From the NCBI RefSeq assembly GCF_017745275.1, contig NZ_JAGHZS010000001.1, positions 434,001 through 498,000 of the forward strand: DNA of 64,000 nt. Reading direction: 5' to 3'. This stretch comes from Chitinophaga sp. (GTDB lineage Bacteria; Bacteroidota; Bacteroidia; Chitinophagales; Chitinophagaceae). The notes under the pieces were generated by a model that saw nothing but the letters and a program-made list of their open reading frames with translations, ran no database searches and was not told the DNA's origin. Both the position numbers and the translations under genes were made by a program. How positions within the stretch are numbered: the first letter of the stretch is position 1; every line of letters begins with the position of its first letter. Shown in pieces: positions 8,726 to 16,875 of the stretch.

Positions 8726-11700
8726 TTAGAATTTAACAGATGCGCCAAATACGAAGCTGGTAGTGATTGGATAACCCAGCCTGTCCTGCTCCGGATCCCA
8801 GCCCCTTGGGAAATGATGAATAGAGAACAGGTCACTCACGCTGCCGTATAAACGAACACCCTGCAGGTGTATCGTCTTCATCCAGCTACCCGGCATAGAA
8901 TAACCCAGGCTGATATTCTTCAGGCGGAAATAGTTTCCTTTAATCAACCAGAAATCAGACATCGCGTAGTTGTTGCCCGCGGAAGTGTTGGTGTAGCGCG
9001 GAAATTTCGCTGCCAGGTTTTGTTCCGGCGTATTGTATTTGCTCCAGGAATTACCATCCAGTATAGCGGGGAAGTTGCCGTAATTTTCTGTTAATGGCCG
9101 CACGATATCAGATCCCAGTTGAGAGCGTTGTTTACCTACGCCCTGTAAAGCAATACCGAGGTCCCAGTTTTTATACCCCACCTGTATGGAGGCGCCATAC
9201 TGGTAGCGTGGCAGGGAACCTCCTAATAACACCCGGTCGTATTCCGGTGAAATTTTACCATCAGGCACACCCTCCGGGCCGCTGATATCTTTGTAACGGA
9301 CATCGCCAGGTTTTACGTTGGCATTGAGTTTGGGCGATTTATCCACTTCATCCTGTGTTTGATAAATCCCGTCTGATACATAGCCATACCATTCGTTAAA
9401 TTCACTGCCCTGCTTTTTGATCTGGTCGCCGAGGAACACGGTACCACCGAGGTCGCCCATTTTGGTAATGAAGTCAGACACGTTTACAGATACGCTGTAA
9501 TTGAAATCACCGATGCGGTCGTTCCAGCCCAGTTGTGCTTCCCAGCCTTTGGTATACATTTTACCGGTGTTCTGGAAGGGATTGTCGTAGCCAATAAAAT
9601 CAGGTATTTCCAGTTCCAGCAAAATATCGCTGGTGGTTTTCTGGTAGTAGTCGCCGGTAAAGCGCAGGCGGTTTTGTAAGAAGTTAACATCAGCGCCTAT
9701 ATCCCATGACCGGGTTGTTTCCCAGGAAATATCGCGGATGGCATATTGCCATTGTGCGGCTGATTGGCCGGATACGATGGTATTACCTTTATAGAAAAGG
9801 GAATTATTTTCGAAAGATAGCAAAGCTTGGTAGGGGTAATTTCCAATACGCTCATTACCCAATGCGCCTATAGAGGCGCGTACTTTCAGGAACGACAACC
9901 AGGGCGCTGTTTTCTTCAGGAATCCTTCCTCAGACATCACCCATCCGGCAGAGAAAGAAGGGAAGGCGCCCCAGCGGTACCCTGGCGCAAAACGCGACGA
10001 AGCATCATAGCGGATATTTCCCTGCAGCAGGTATTTATCTTTATAACTATACATCAACCTGCCAAACCAGGAACGGTAAGCATTTTCAAAGGCGCTGCCG
10101 CTGTTATCACGGAATTCCAGCGGACCAAGGTTGAGGTAAGGATAGTTATCCAATTGATACTGCCCCCTGGAAGCCCCCAACAGCTCATCATGCGCTTTGT
10201 AAAACTCATAACCTGCCATCAGGTTAAAGCTATGGTGCCTGAACTCTTTGGTATAATTAGCGAAGAACTGGGTGGTATAACGATAGTTATCATTACGGGC
10301 TTCTTCCAATTTGGTTTCTGTAGCACCTTCTATATACCCGGAAATAGAACCGGGATTATTGAAGGCGGTATAAGGGATTTTCTTCGTAAACTTTTTCCCT
10401 TTGTCGAAATTCAGGAAAGGCGCTACCACTGCGGAAAATTTCAATCCTTCAACAGGCGTAAAATCGATGCCGATTTTTCCACCCAGCTGGTTGTACCAGT
10501 TATCATTAAAACCGCCAAATTTTGTCAATGCATAAATATTAGCGCCATCTTTTCCGGCGCCCACGCGGCCATCAGACCACATAGCGGCATAAATAGGCGG
10601 CACAATACCCAGCTTATACATGGGGTCTATCATAGGATATGGAATAATAGGCGCGGAGGTAATAGTACGTCTAAAGTTAACGTCTACACTGGCAGAGAGG
10701 TATTTATTGATAGTAATATCATTGTTGACACGCGTGGTGATACGATCGTAAGAGCGGTTATCATATAAAGCGCCATTTTTATCATACACCAGTGATATAC
10801 GGGAACGCAGCGCTTTTCCGGCGGCGCCAATACTGAGCATATGTGTTTCGCGTGGTGCGCTGCTATGCAGCAGGAGTGCGCGCCAATCGGTGTTAGGATA
10901 TTGATCCGGGTTTTGTGCGTGCAGTTGTGCGTAGTTATCTACAATATCTTTTGTATAGGTGGGATATTCGTTGGCGTTATTGCCGTTATCATTCCATCTC
11001 AGTTCATTAGTGAGCTGCATAAACCGCACCGCATCTACATACTGTGGTAGTTTGGTAGGTTTTTCCAGGCCATATTCATAGCTGTAGTTAAGATCCAGTT
11101 GTCCGTTCTTCGCGCGTTTGGTGGTAACGAGGATAACCCCTGCTGCCGCACGGGAGCCGTAGATAGAGGCAGAAGCAGCATCTTTCAGTACAGAGATATT
11201 CTCGATATCATTGGGGTTGATGGAATTCACATCGTCTACCGGCACGCCATCGAGGATAACCAGCGGCGTAGCACCTTCGTCTCTAATAGAGGTAATACCA
11301 CGTACACGGATTTGCGCAGTTGCTCCGGGGCCTTTATTATTGCGCGTTACCATTACACCGGGCATCGCACCCTGCAGTGCCTGTGATACCTGGGTAGTTT
11401 TCCGGGCGGCTACGGCTTCGCCTTTCACGCTGGCAACGGCGCCGGTAAGGTCGCTTTTTTTCACGGTACCATAACCAATTACCACCAGTTCATCGAGTGC
11501 GGTATTGGTGGCTTTTTTTAGCCGGATGTCGAGCCGGAATTGCCCTGCCAGGGTCACTTCCTGTTTTTCGAAACCGATATAGGAAAACACGATGGTGGCG
11601 CCATCATTGATATCACTGAGTTTATAGTCGCCCATTTCGTTGGTGACGGTAGCTTTGGAAGTGCCCTTCCATAGCACCGTTACGCCGGGTAATGGCGTAC

Positions 11701-12241
11701 CGGTATCATCTGTTACCCGCCCGATGAGCGACATAGGAAATGCCATGAATTTTAATACAGGCGTTGTAGTCAGATGAACCGCTTTCTTAATAGAAATGGT
11801 TTTGTCTACGATAGAGAAAGTAAGGTCTTGTCCTTTCAAAGCCTTGGTGAGCAACTCTTCCAGGGATACTTTTTCCACATCCAGGGTAACGGGGTGACTA
11901 TCTTTCAGCAGAAAGTTGTCGTAAAATACGACACAACCGGTTTGCTTTTTGATAGCGGAAAAAACCGTTTTGAGTGATACATCTTTCCCTGAAAAACTCA
12001 CGGTTTGAGAAAGTCCTGTAGCACTTACATTCAAAAAAACAACCGTCAAAAACAGAAACGTTAACTTCATAGCTAACAGCATTTTGGTTGAGCATAGCCC
12101 GCGATGCCCGATGGCTGGTGTTGGTACCCTTTGGGCAATAGCAACGGCCATCCGGCTGCAAAGAGCGTTACAATTAATTTGCATACATTTGCATTGTTTG
12201 GTTGAGTGAATAAGGAGTCTTCGCCGACTTATTTTGTTCAT
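8726..12241 (-). CDS. SusC/RagA TonB-linked outer-membrane protein with STN domain
   Basis: This is the import channel of the locus. It has a secretin/TonB short N-terminal (STN) domain (VSFSGKDVSLKTVFSAI onwards), a CarboxypepD_reg-like domain (LIGRVTDDTGTPLPGVTV), a TonB plug with the SusC signature DELVVIGYGTVKKSDLTGAV, and a 22-strand-type barrel ending in FVFGASVKF. The STN domain means it can signal through the FecR protein just upstream. The start is uncertain: ATGs at 12241, 12184 and one just before MKLTFLFLTVVF are possible. I use 12241 because its in-frame HSTK segment is also found at the start of the other SusC of this window (51270). The signal peptide proper begins with MKLTFLFLTVVFLNVSATGLSQ. 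Confidence 0.93.
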   Translation of the reverse strand: MNKISRRRLLIHSTKQCKCMQINCNALCSRMAVAIAQRVPTPAIGHRGLCSTKMLLAMKLTFLFLTVVFLNVSATGLSQTVSFSGKDVSLKTVFSAIKKQTGCVVFYDNFLLKDSHPVTLDVEKVSLEELLTKALKGQDLTFSIVDKTISIKKAVHLTTTPVLKFMAFPMSLIGRVTDDTGTPLPGVTVLWKGTSKATVTNEMGDYKLSDINDGATIVFSYIGFEKQEVTLAGQFRLDIRLKKATNTALDELVVIGYGTVKKSDLTGAVASVKGEAVAARKTTQVSQALQGAMPGVMVTRNNKGPGATAQIRVRGITSIRDEGATPLVILDGVPVDDVNSINPNDIENISVLKDAASASIYGSRAAAGVILVTTKRAKNGQLDLNYSYEYGLEKPTKLPQYVDAVRFMQLTNELRWNDNGNNANEYPTYTKDIVDNYAQLHAQNPDQYPNTDWRALLLHSSAPRETHMLSIGAAGKALRSRISLVYDKNGALYDNRSYDRITTRVNNDITINKYLSASVDVNFRRTITSAPIIPYPMIDPMYKLGIVPPIYAAMWSDGRVGAGKDGANIYALTKFGGFNDNWYNQLGGKIGIDFTPVEGLKFSAVVAPFLNFDKGKKFTKKIPYTAFNNPGSISGYIEGATETKLEEARNDNYRYTTQFFANYTKEFRHHSFNLMAGYEFYKAHDELLGASRGQYQLDNYPYLNLGPLEFRDNSGSAFENAYRSWFGRLMYSYKDKYLLQGNIRYDASSRFAPGYRWGAFPSFSAGWVMSEEGFLKKTAPWLSFLKVRASIGALGNERIGNYPYQALLSFENNSLFYKGNTIVSGQSAAQWQYAIRDISWETTRSWDIGADVNFLQNRLRFTGDYYQKTTSDILLELEIPDFIGYDNPFQNTGKMYTKGWEAQLGWNDRIGDFNYSVSVNVSDFITKMGDLGGTVFLGDQIKKQGSEFNEWYGYVSDGIYQTQDEVDKSPKLNANVKPGDVRYKDISGPEGVPDGKISPEYDRVLLGGSLPRYQYGASIQVGYKNWDLGIALQGVGKQRSQLGSDIVRPLTENYGNFPAILDGNSWSKYNTPEQNLAAKFPRYTNTSAGNNYAMSDFWLIKGNYFRLKNISLGYSMPGSWMKTIHLQGVRLYGSVSDLFSIHHFPRGWDPEQDRLGYPITTSFVFGASVKF

Positions 12242-12255
12242 GCTATCAAATGCCG

Positions 12256-12280
12256 CCGGAAATATGTCCAGTATTTCCGG
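12256..12280 (-). promoter_or_regulatory. Hairpin in the SusC leader
   Basis: CCGGAAATA and TATTTCCGG form a perfect 9-bp stem with a 7-base loop, 15 bases upstream of the ATG at 12241 in the gap between fecR and susC. On the minus strand the stem is preceded, not followed, by the run of A, so it is not a simple terminator of the sigma/fecR unit. It could shape the susC 5' untranslated region or be a protein site. On the plus strand it is followed by TTTTT, but no plus-strand gene ends here. Confidence 0.45.
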
Positions 12281-12376
12281 TTTTTATTTGCATAGCAGTT
12301 TCATACGCGTAATCGTGGGTGACTTACGCAGTGGAATTTGTTAGTTTCATCAATAAAATAAAACGTGGTTTGGTGT

Positions 12377-13537
12377 TTACTTAAGTACTGTAATATTTTT
12401 CCCCTCTATTTTAAATTTAACATCATTGGCTTCCAGGATACTTAACACTTCCGACAAGGGCAATGAGCGCTGCATACCACCACCAAAGCTCCTCTTCGGG
12501 ATAGCTCCTTCGTAGCTTACTTTTACATCATACCATTGTTCAATTTGTTGCATCACGGTAGGCATATCAGCATCGGTAAACTGGAAGAATCCATTTTTCC
12601 AGGCAATAATTTCATCGGTATCTACATTATTCATCACTAATAATGCACCATGATGATTTACCTGCGCCTGCTGCCCGGGCTTCAGTATGGTGTTTGCGCC
12701 GGCGCTGCTTACCTTTACGCCTCCATCCAGCAGCGTAGTGCGGATATCAGGCAACTGTTCATAGGCATTTACATTAAATCGTGTACCCAGCACCGTGATA
12801 TCAACTGCGCCGGCATTCACTACAAACGGGTGGTGTACATCCATGGCCACTTCGAAATATACTTCCCCGGTGATATTTACTTTCCGGTTGTCGCCGGAGA
12901 AAGCAGCAGGAAAGGAAATGGAAGAGGCAGCGTTGAGCCAGGCGATGGTACCATCCGGTAACGTGAGGCGGTATTGTCCACCTCGCGGCGTCACCATTTT
13001 GTTATACATCTTTTCTCCGGCGCCACTCCCTTCATAGGTAAGTTCTCCGTTGCGCTGCTTTACTATTTTTATATTGCCTTGCTGTGCCAGCAAACCATTG
13101 CCGGCACTATCCAGCGTGATGACGCTGCCATCTGCCAGCGTAAGTGTAGCTTTATTGCCTCCTGGCGCCACCTCATTTTTATACCGGCTTTGCTTATCGG
13201 CTATCACCGGTGTAGTAGTATGAGTATGCCGTAACGCCCACCAGCTGCCGGCTCCCAGCAACAGTACGCTGGCAGCGGCCCACCAGCCGTAGCGGATAAT
13301 GCGGGCGGGTTGCTTTTCCGGAACCGTACTGAATAATGCCTTTTCAATACGATCCGACATAACATCTGGCATGGCTGTATGTGGCACATGGGAGGCCCAT
13401 GCATCTCCCAACGCTTCTTCCAGCTCCTCCTGCGTGGCGGTAGTATCTATCCATACCGCCAGCTCCTCCCTCTCGGCATCTGTGGCGGTATCGTCAAAGT
13501 ATTTTTCAACGAGGTATTTAATTCTTGCTGACAGCAT
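12377..13537 (-). CDS. FecR family anti-sigma regulator
   Basis: FecR proteins hold an ECF sigma factor at the inner membrane and release it when the STN domain of the partner receptor signals. The 386-residue product has an N-terminal cytoplasmic part (residues 1-80, with TDAEREELAVWID), one membrane segment around WWAAASVLLLGAGSWWAL, and a periplasmic FecR core. The core includes TPRGGQYRLTLPDGTIAWLNAASSI-type strands (split here: TPRGGQYRLTLPDGT, then WLNAASS), GEVYFEVA and GTRFNVNAY. A C-terminal DUF4974/STN-like end reads KNGFFQFTDADMPTVMQQIE. It lies 96 bp after the sigma gene and 135 bp before susC, the standard order in Bacteroidota. Confidence 0.95.
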   Translation of the reverse strand: MLSARIKYLVEKYFDDTATDAEREELAVWIDTTATQEELEEALGDAWASHVPHTAMPDVMSDRIEKALFSTVPEKQPARIIRYGWWAAASVLLLGAGSWWALRHTHTTTPVIADKQSRYKNEVAPGGNKATLTLADGSVITLDSAGNGLLAQQGNIKIVKQRNGELTYEGSGAGEKMYNKMVTPRGGQYRLTLPDGTIAWLNAASSISFPAAFSGDNRKVNITGEVYFEVAMDVHHPFVVNAGAVDITVLGTRFNVNAYEQLPDIRTTLLDGGVKVSSAGANTILKPGQQAQVNHHGALLVMNNVDTDEIIAWKNGFFQFTDADMPTVMQQIEQWYDVKVSYEGAIPKRSFGGGMQRSLPLSEVLSILEANDVKFKIEGKNITVLK

Positions 13538-13633
13538 CCTGGTTATTTATGTTAATCAACATCCCCTCCACGGTATCTATCTTACTATAGACAAACGGGA
13601 AGGAAACTATAACTAGTCCGGAAGAAAATATTT

Positions 13634-14236
13634 TTATTTTTGGAATGCCACCAGGATCACCAGCACACAAGATGCGCCGGTAGCGGATTGCAGGTGTATA
13701 CCGAGCTGCTCCCGGATGGTACGCAGGGCAGCAATCATATGGTTATTCACCGTAGCGGGGGAAATATTGAGGTGCCGGGCTATTTCATCGTGTTTTAATC
13801 CCTGGTCCCGGCTAAGGGTATATACCAGCTTTTGTTTGGGAGGTAGTTTATCCAGCGCCTTGTTCAGCCGCGCTCTCACTTCCTGCACTTGTAAATGATC
13901 TTCGGCATTGTCGTGCGCCGTAAGATGCAGTTTATTAATTTCTGCCAGGATCAACGTTTCTTTGGCCATCCGCCGGAAGGCATTCAATACCTGGTGCTGG
14001 GCCATCCGGTAAATATAGCCTCCAAACTGTTCAATATGCAGCAGTTGCTGACGATCTTTCCATAGCTTCAGAAAAACATCCTGAATTACATCTTCTGACA
14101 TTTCCGGGGAATTGGTTAAGCGCAGGAGGAAGCTATATAACTTATGCTTGTGCCCGTGAAAGAGGCGGGTAAACGCTTCTTCATGCCCGGCAGCAGCCAG
14201 TTGCAGCAATCGTTGTTCATCAGTTACATGCTCCAT
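13634..14236 (-). CDS. ECF RNA polymerase sigma factor (SusC/FecR-linked)
   Basis: The 200-residue protein has both ECF sigma regions. Region 2 lies around residues 15-85 (AFTRLFHGHKHKLYSFLLRL, then SEDVIQDVFLKLWKDR). Region 4 lies around 130-185 (ALDKLPPKQKLVYTLSRDQG, LKHDEIARHLNISPATVNNH). The short hydrophobic C-terminus is common in this group. It is the first gene of the minus-strand sigma/FecR/SusC/SusD series and most likely directs the susC promoter once released by the FecR protein. The upstream gap to 14359 is AT-rich, with no promoter that I can call with confidence. Confidence 0.95.
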   Translation of the reverse strand: MEHVTDEQRLLQLAAAGHEEAFTRLFHGHKHKLYSFLLRLTNSPEMSEDVIQDVFLKLWKDRQQLLHIEQFGGYIYRMAQHQVLNAFRRMAKETLILAEINKLHLTAHDNAEDHLQVQEVRARLNKALDKLPPKQKLVYTLSRDQGLKHDEIARHLNISPATVNNHMIAALRTIREQLGIHLQSATGASCVLVILVAFQK

Positions 14237-14358
14237 GGAACAGGATAAGTGGAATAGTATTACATAACGTAGATCAGACTAAAATTAAAAAAAATGGGGA
14301 AACAAGGGGAAATATTTTTTGGGGAGATGAATGTTATTGGCTCGTTACTCTTAAAACG

Positions 14359-14502
14359 ATGATGTCTGATTACATTAGAGAATTTCAAGAAAAAGAATTG
14401 ACAGAAAGAGTATTAAGAGAAGCGAAAAGCAAACGGATTGCAGGATGGGCTGCTGCAGGAGCTGCTATTACGGGGTTAATCGTTGCGATAATTAGCCTTT
14501 AA
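14359..14502 (+). CDS. Small single-pass membrane protein ORF (47 residues), hypothetical
   Basis: Two adjacent ATG codons (14359, 14362) open a 47-residue frame: a charged helix (SDYIREFQEKELTERVLREA), a basic turn (KSKR), then a hydrophobic Ala/Gly/Ile-rich C-terminal segment (IAGWAAAGAAITGLIVAIIS) that would span a membrane. The clear amphipathic-helix-plus-membrane pattern argues for a real gene, but there is no homology evidence and no strong ribosome site. The stretch is AT-richer than the sigma gene next to it, like the toxin-antitoxin pair on its right. Confidence 0.4.
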   Translation: MMSDYIREFQEKELTERVLREAKSKRIAGWAAAGAAITGLIVAIISL

Positions 14503-14543
14503 AATAGCCTTAGACAAGATTTTCTCTTTCTAATGATACTGCC

Positions 14544-14576
14544 AGATGCGACGGGTAACTTGCACTCGTCACATCT
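14544..14576. terminator. Imperfect hairpin between convergent small ORF and antitoxin gene
   Basis: AGATG-c-GACG pairs with CGTC-a-CATCT around a 13-base loop, with one internal mismatch. It lies between two convergent genes and includes the last codon and stop of the antitoxin gene. There is no clear T-run, so factor-independent termination is only a possibility. Confidence 0.3.
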
Positions 14577-15078
14577 GTGCTATCGTCTTATGCACATTTT
14601 TCTGTTCCTGTTTTCTTAATTCCTTATTTGTTCTGATATTATAACTTTTTCCTTTTTCAGCCAGCATGAACCAATAGAATGCAGGGATGTTATCATCCGA
14701 GTGTAATTCCAACCTTATAAATAATTCATCATTAGGAAATTCCTTCTGATGGATAATTCTGCTTAAGCGAGTAGCATCCACACTGATTTCAGCTGCAAAC
14801 TCCTTTTGCGTTTTTTCTAGTATACGGATATAAGTAGCAAGAAAATAACCAAAATGTAATTCCTCCTGGTACTCCCGTGCCTCTATTACATCCAATATCT
14901 GAAATCTCAATTGCATCAACTGACCTCTTAAGCGTTCCTGCTTAGTTCGATTATTCCACATCTCCATTCGCAGTGCCACAAATTCCTTGTCTGCTGCTGC
15001 CTTTTCAGCTGCAGAAAGGCCGTGAGGGTAAATATTATCCGGATCAAGTGGTTCCTTTTTTTTCTTCTTTGCTTTCAT
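14569..15078 (-). CDS. XRE-like HTH protein, probable antitoxin
   Basis: The 169-residue product starts with a Lys-rich run (MKAKKKKKE). It has a helical coiled middle (ALRMEMWNNRTKQERLRGQL) and a C-terminal helix-turn-helix of the Cro/C1 type: YIRILEKTQKEFAAEISVDA followed by TRLSRIIHQKEFPNDELFIR, about residues 98-137. Its start lies inside the end of the preceding gene (35-bp overlap), so the two are co-translated. A protein with a GNAT-like fold immediately upstream, an HTH partner downstream and a palindromic promoter region together suggest a toxin-antitoxin pair with autoregulation. The pair is AT-rich compared with neighbouring genes, in line with transfer. The antitoxin role is inferred. 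Confidence 0.65.
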   Translation of the reverse strand: MKAKKKKKEPLDPDNIYPHGLSAAEKAAADKEFVALRMEMWNNRTKQERLRGQLMQLRFQILDVIEAREYQEELHFGYFLATYIRILEKTQKEFAAEISVDATRLSRIIHQKEFPNDELFIRLELHSDDNIPAFYWFMLAEKGKSYNIRTNKELRKQEQKNVHKTIAQM

Positions 15079-15547
15079 TCAAATTAATTTTTATATATTC
15101 TGTAATCAAGGCGTCTGAGCTACTTCCCTCTAACACAAGATGTTTTCCAACTGGCCTAAAGTGATACTTTTCAATGTAGTGCGATATAAGTTCTGTTTTG
15201 GGGATTAAGGAAACGAAGCCATCAAATCCACTTTTAAATGATAACTGGCATGCAAAAGTGATAAGATTCCCTGCTACCCGATCATACAATTTTGTCTTCC
15301 CCCTGTTTTCCCGGGCCAATTCCAATAACTTAATCTCCACTCTTCGCTCTGCCTCATAAATCAAAACAGACATTAACCCAAGAATGCTATCATCGTTGAA
15401 AAGGGTTTGTTTGTAAACATTATGAATCAACTCTTGTTCCCATTCAAAATCAAATCTCTTTTTTTCTGATTTTGTTAATTCATTTTTCTGAAGAAGGGAA
15501 ATCCTGGCGTCTTCGTATTGGCCAGTTTTAATATTTAGTACTTCCAT
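15044..15547 (-). CDS. GNAT-fold-like protein, probable toxin of a GNAT/XRE pair
   Basis: The start at 15547 (MEVLNIKTGQ) is preferred over 15580, because the longer form would run into the palindromic operator. The 167-residue product shows a GNAT-like central pattern: a strand and turn with IKLLELARENRGKTKLYDRV, where an acetyl-CoA-binding loop would lie. This is followed by AGNLITFACQLSFKSGFDG, then FVSLIPKTELISHYIEKYHF and a final strand GKHLVLEG. GNAT toxins acetylate aminoacyl-tRNA or other targets, but here neither the cofactor nor the target can be shown. It overlaps the HTH gene by 35 bp. The usual R/QxxGxG/A loop is not obvious (reads RVAGNL), so the enzyme may be divergent. Confidence 0.55.
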   Translation of the reverse strand: MEVLNIKTGQYEDARISLLQKNELTKSEKKRFDFEWEQELIHNVYKQTLFNDDSILGLMSVLIYEAERRVEIKLLELARENRGKTKLYDRVAGNLITFACQLSFKSGFDGFVSLIPKTELISHYIEKYHFRPVGKHLVLEGSSSDALITEYIKINLNESKEEKKGTT

Positions 15548-15574
15548 ATAAAGATAATGAAAATTTATCAAAAT

Positions 15575-15625
15575 CATCAATTAATTGATGTATTTTATCA
15601 ATTAATTGATCAAAACAATCAATTT
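15575..15625. promoter_or_regulatory. Phased palindromic operator upstream of the toxin-antitoxin pair
   Basis: A perfect 16-bp palindrome CATCAATTAATTGATG lies at 15575-15590 and a 14-bp palindrome ATCAATTAATTGAT at 15597-15610. Their centres are 21 bp apart, two helical turns. A half-site ATCAATT at 15618-15624 continues the same 21-bp spacing. The sites sit 28-78 bp upstream of the toxin start codon, where an HTH antitoxin would be expected to bind and repress its own operon. Confidence 0.7.
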
Positions 15626-15855
15626 ATAAAAAGATTGGAAAGCTGTTACTACAGTTATGCCGAAGCAGCGATAACAGATAAACAGGGGCTTATTTTGATG
15701 TCAGGAGCTGACATCATTCGCAGATTGGTTGAAGCAACCAAATTTATATTCGCAGGGTTAAACAAATCGGTTCTCCACTACTCACCACTCACCTATCCTG
15801 GCATTTATAATCATAATACACATTACCATATAAATAGTACTAATACAGACCCAAT
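15626..15855. other. Gene-free AT-rich spacer
   Basis: Between the operator and the DUF1080 terminator I see no supportable gene. A plus-strand frame runs through the region but continues as the shadow of the DUF1080 gene, and its beginning is made of the palindromic operator. Any promoter of the toxin-antitoxin operon on the minus strand should lie at the left edge of this stretch. Confidence 0.5.
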
Positions 15856-15895
15856 AAAAAAGCGAAGAGGGAAGCATACATACTTCCCTCTTCGC
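15856..15895 (-). terminator. Rho-independent terminator of the DUF1080 gene
   Basis: GCGAAGAGGGAAG (15862-15874) pairs perfectly with CTTCCCTCTTCGC (15883-15895) around an 8-base loop. On the minus strand the stem is followed by a run of six T (A on the plus strand, 15856-15861). It lies 22 bp beyond the stop codon at 15917. Confidence 0.9.
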
Positions 15896-15916
15896 CCATA
15901 TAAAATCATCTTAAAC

Positions 15917-16690
15917 CTACAACTCCCTCACCCAGATATTTCTAAAGCTCAGCGGCTCACTCTTATCACCATGTGCCTGCAGCTTAATAGGACAAGCACC
16001 ATGTGCCTGGCGATAAGCTGCCTGGCCAATATATTGGGTAGGTCCTTTCAGTTCTACATCATTTTGCACCACTACACCATTAAAGAATACCGTTACTTTA
16101 GCAGGTTTCACTACGGCGCCATCGGCACCAAATACAGGTGCATTCCAAACTACATCGTAAGTATTCCACTCGCCGGGTTGCAGGGTGGGATTAGCCAGTG
16201 GCACATATTGTTTGTAGATACTGGCTGCCTGCCCGTTCGTATATGTTTTATTTTTATAAGAGTCCAATACCTGCAATTCATAACCAGCATCCCCTTTACC
16301 GAGGGAGGCGAGGAATACGCCACTGTTACCGCGGGCCTGGCCACTACCGGTAATATTGGAAGGTACACGCCATTCGATGTGGAGCTGGTAGTTGGTGAAA
16401 GTTTTTTTGGTTTCGATGTTACCCACCTTCTTATTTACGGTCAGGACACCTTTTCCTACCAGCCATTCTGCAGGCTTGTCGCGGTCGTCGGCCATTACCC
16501 ATTGATCCAGGTTGGTACCATCAAAGAGTACGATGGCATCAGAAGGCGGAGCGCCGGGCTTTTTAGCTGGAATTACTTCCGGTGGTACGGGTGTATATAC
16601 TTCTGTATCTTCAGGCTTTGCTTTCTCCTGGGCATTAGCGGCACAAAATCCACCTGCCAACAACATCGTAAATAAGAATTTTCTTTTCAT
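15917..16690 (-). CDS. DUF1080 (3-keto-disaccharide hydrolase-like) secreted protein
   Basis: The start at 16690 gives a clean signal peptide (MKRKFLFTMLLAGGFCAANAQ). The 257-residue product then has a Pro-rich linker and a concanavalin-like DUF1080 domain with its usual opening (AIVLFDGTNLDQWV) and landmarks WLVGKGVLTVN, FTNYQLHIEWRVP, GNSGVFLASLG, YELQVLDSY, GEWNTYDVVWNAP and a closing PLSFRNIWVREL. Members of this family are secreted glycan-active or glycan-binding proteins; some hydrolyse 3-keto-glycosides. It is a single-gene unit with its own terminator. If it does act on keto-sugars, the nearby secreted FAD oxidoreductase could be connected, but they are not in one operon and this is speculation. 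Confidence 0.9.
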   Translation of the reverse strand: MKRKFLFTMLLAGGFCAANAQEKAKPEDTEVYTPVPPEVIPAKKPGAPPSDAIVLFDGTNLDQWVMADDRDKPAEWLVGKGVLTVNKKVGNIETKKTFTNYQLHIEWRVPSNITGSGQARGNSGVFLASLGKGDAGYELQVLDSYKNKTYTNGQAASIYKQYVPLANPTLQPGEWNTYDVVWNAPVFGADGAVVKPAKVTVFFNGVVVQNDVELKGPTQYIGQAAYRQAHGACPIKLQAHGDKSEPLSFRNIWVREL

Positions 16691-16807
16691 AATGAAATGA
16701 GTGTTTAACTGGAATTTAAATGTGGGTTCAATAAAGTAACCGGTAGCACAATAATAGATAAAATCCGATAGGGACGCAAGCATTATTATGTCGGCGGCAA
16801 GTCATTT

Positions 16808-16825
16808 GGTAACATACAGTTAACA
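16808..16825. promoter_or_regulatory. Two 11-bp-spaced TAA-centred repeats upstream of the TPR-HTH regulator
   Basis: GGTAACA and GTTAACA lie with their TAA cores exactly 11 bp apart (16810 and 16821), 50-70 bp before the start codon at 16876. The same motif and spacing recur upstream of the receptor genes at 18688 and 46039, so this may be an autoregulatory site. Confidence 0.45.
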
Positions 16826-16875
16826 CTAAAATGGGTTCTTTGAGGATTGTTTATGCTTAATTGTAGGGTGCTGTC

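Noticed and set aside
15557..16675. Long plus-strand open frame of 372 codons
   Set aside because: Most of it is antisense to the DUF1080 gene, which has a signal peptide, a terminator and domain motifs. Its start is formed by the palindromic operator.
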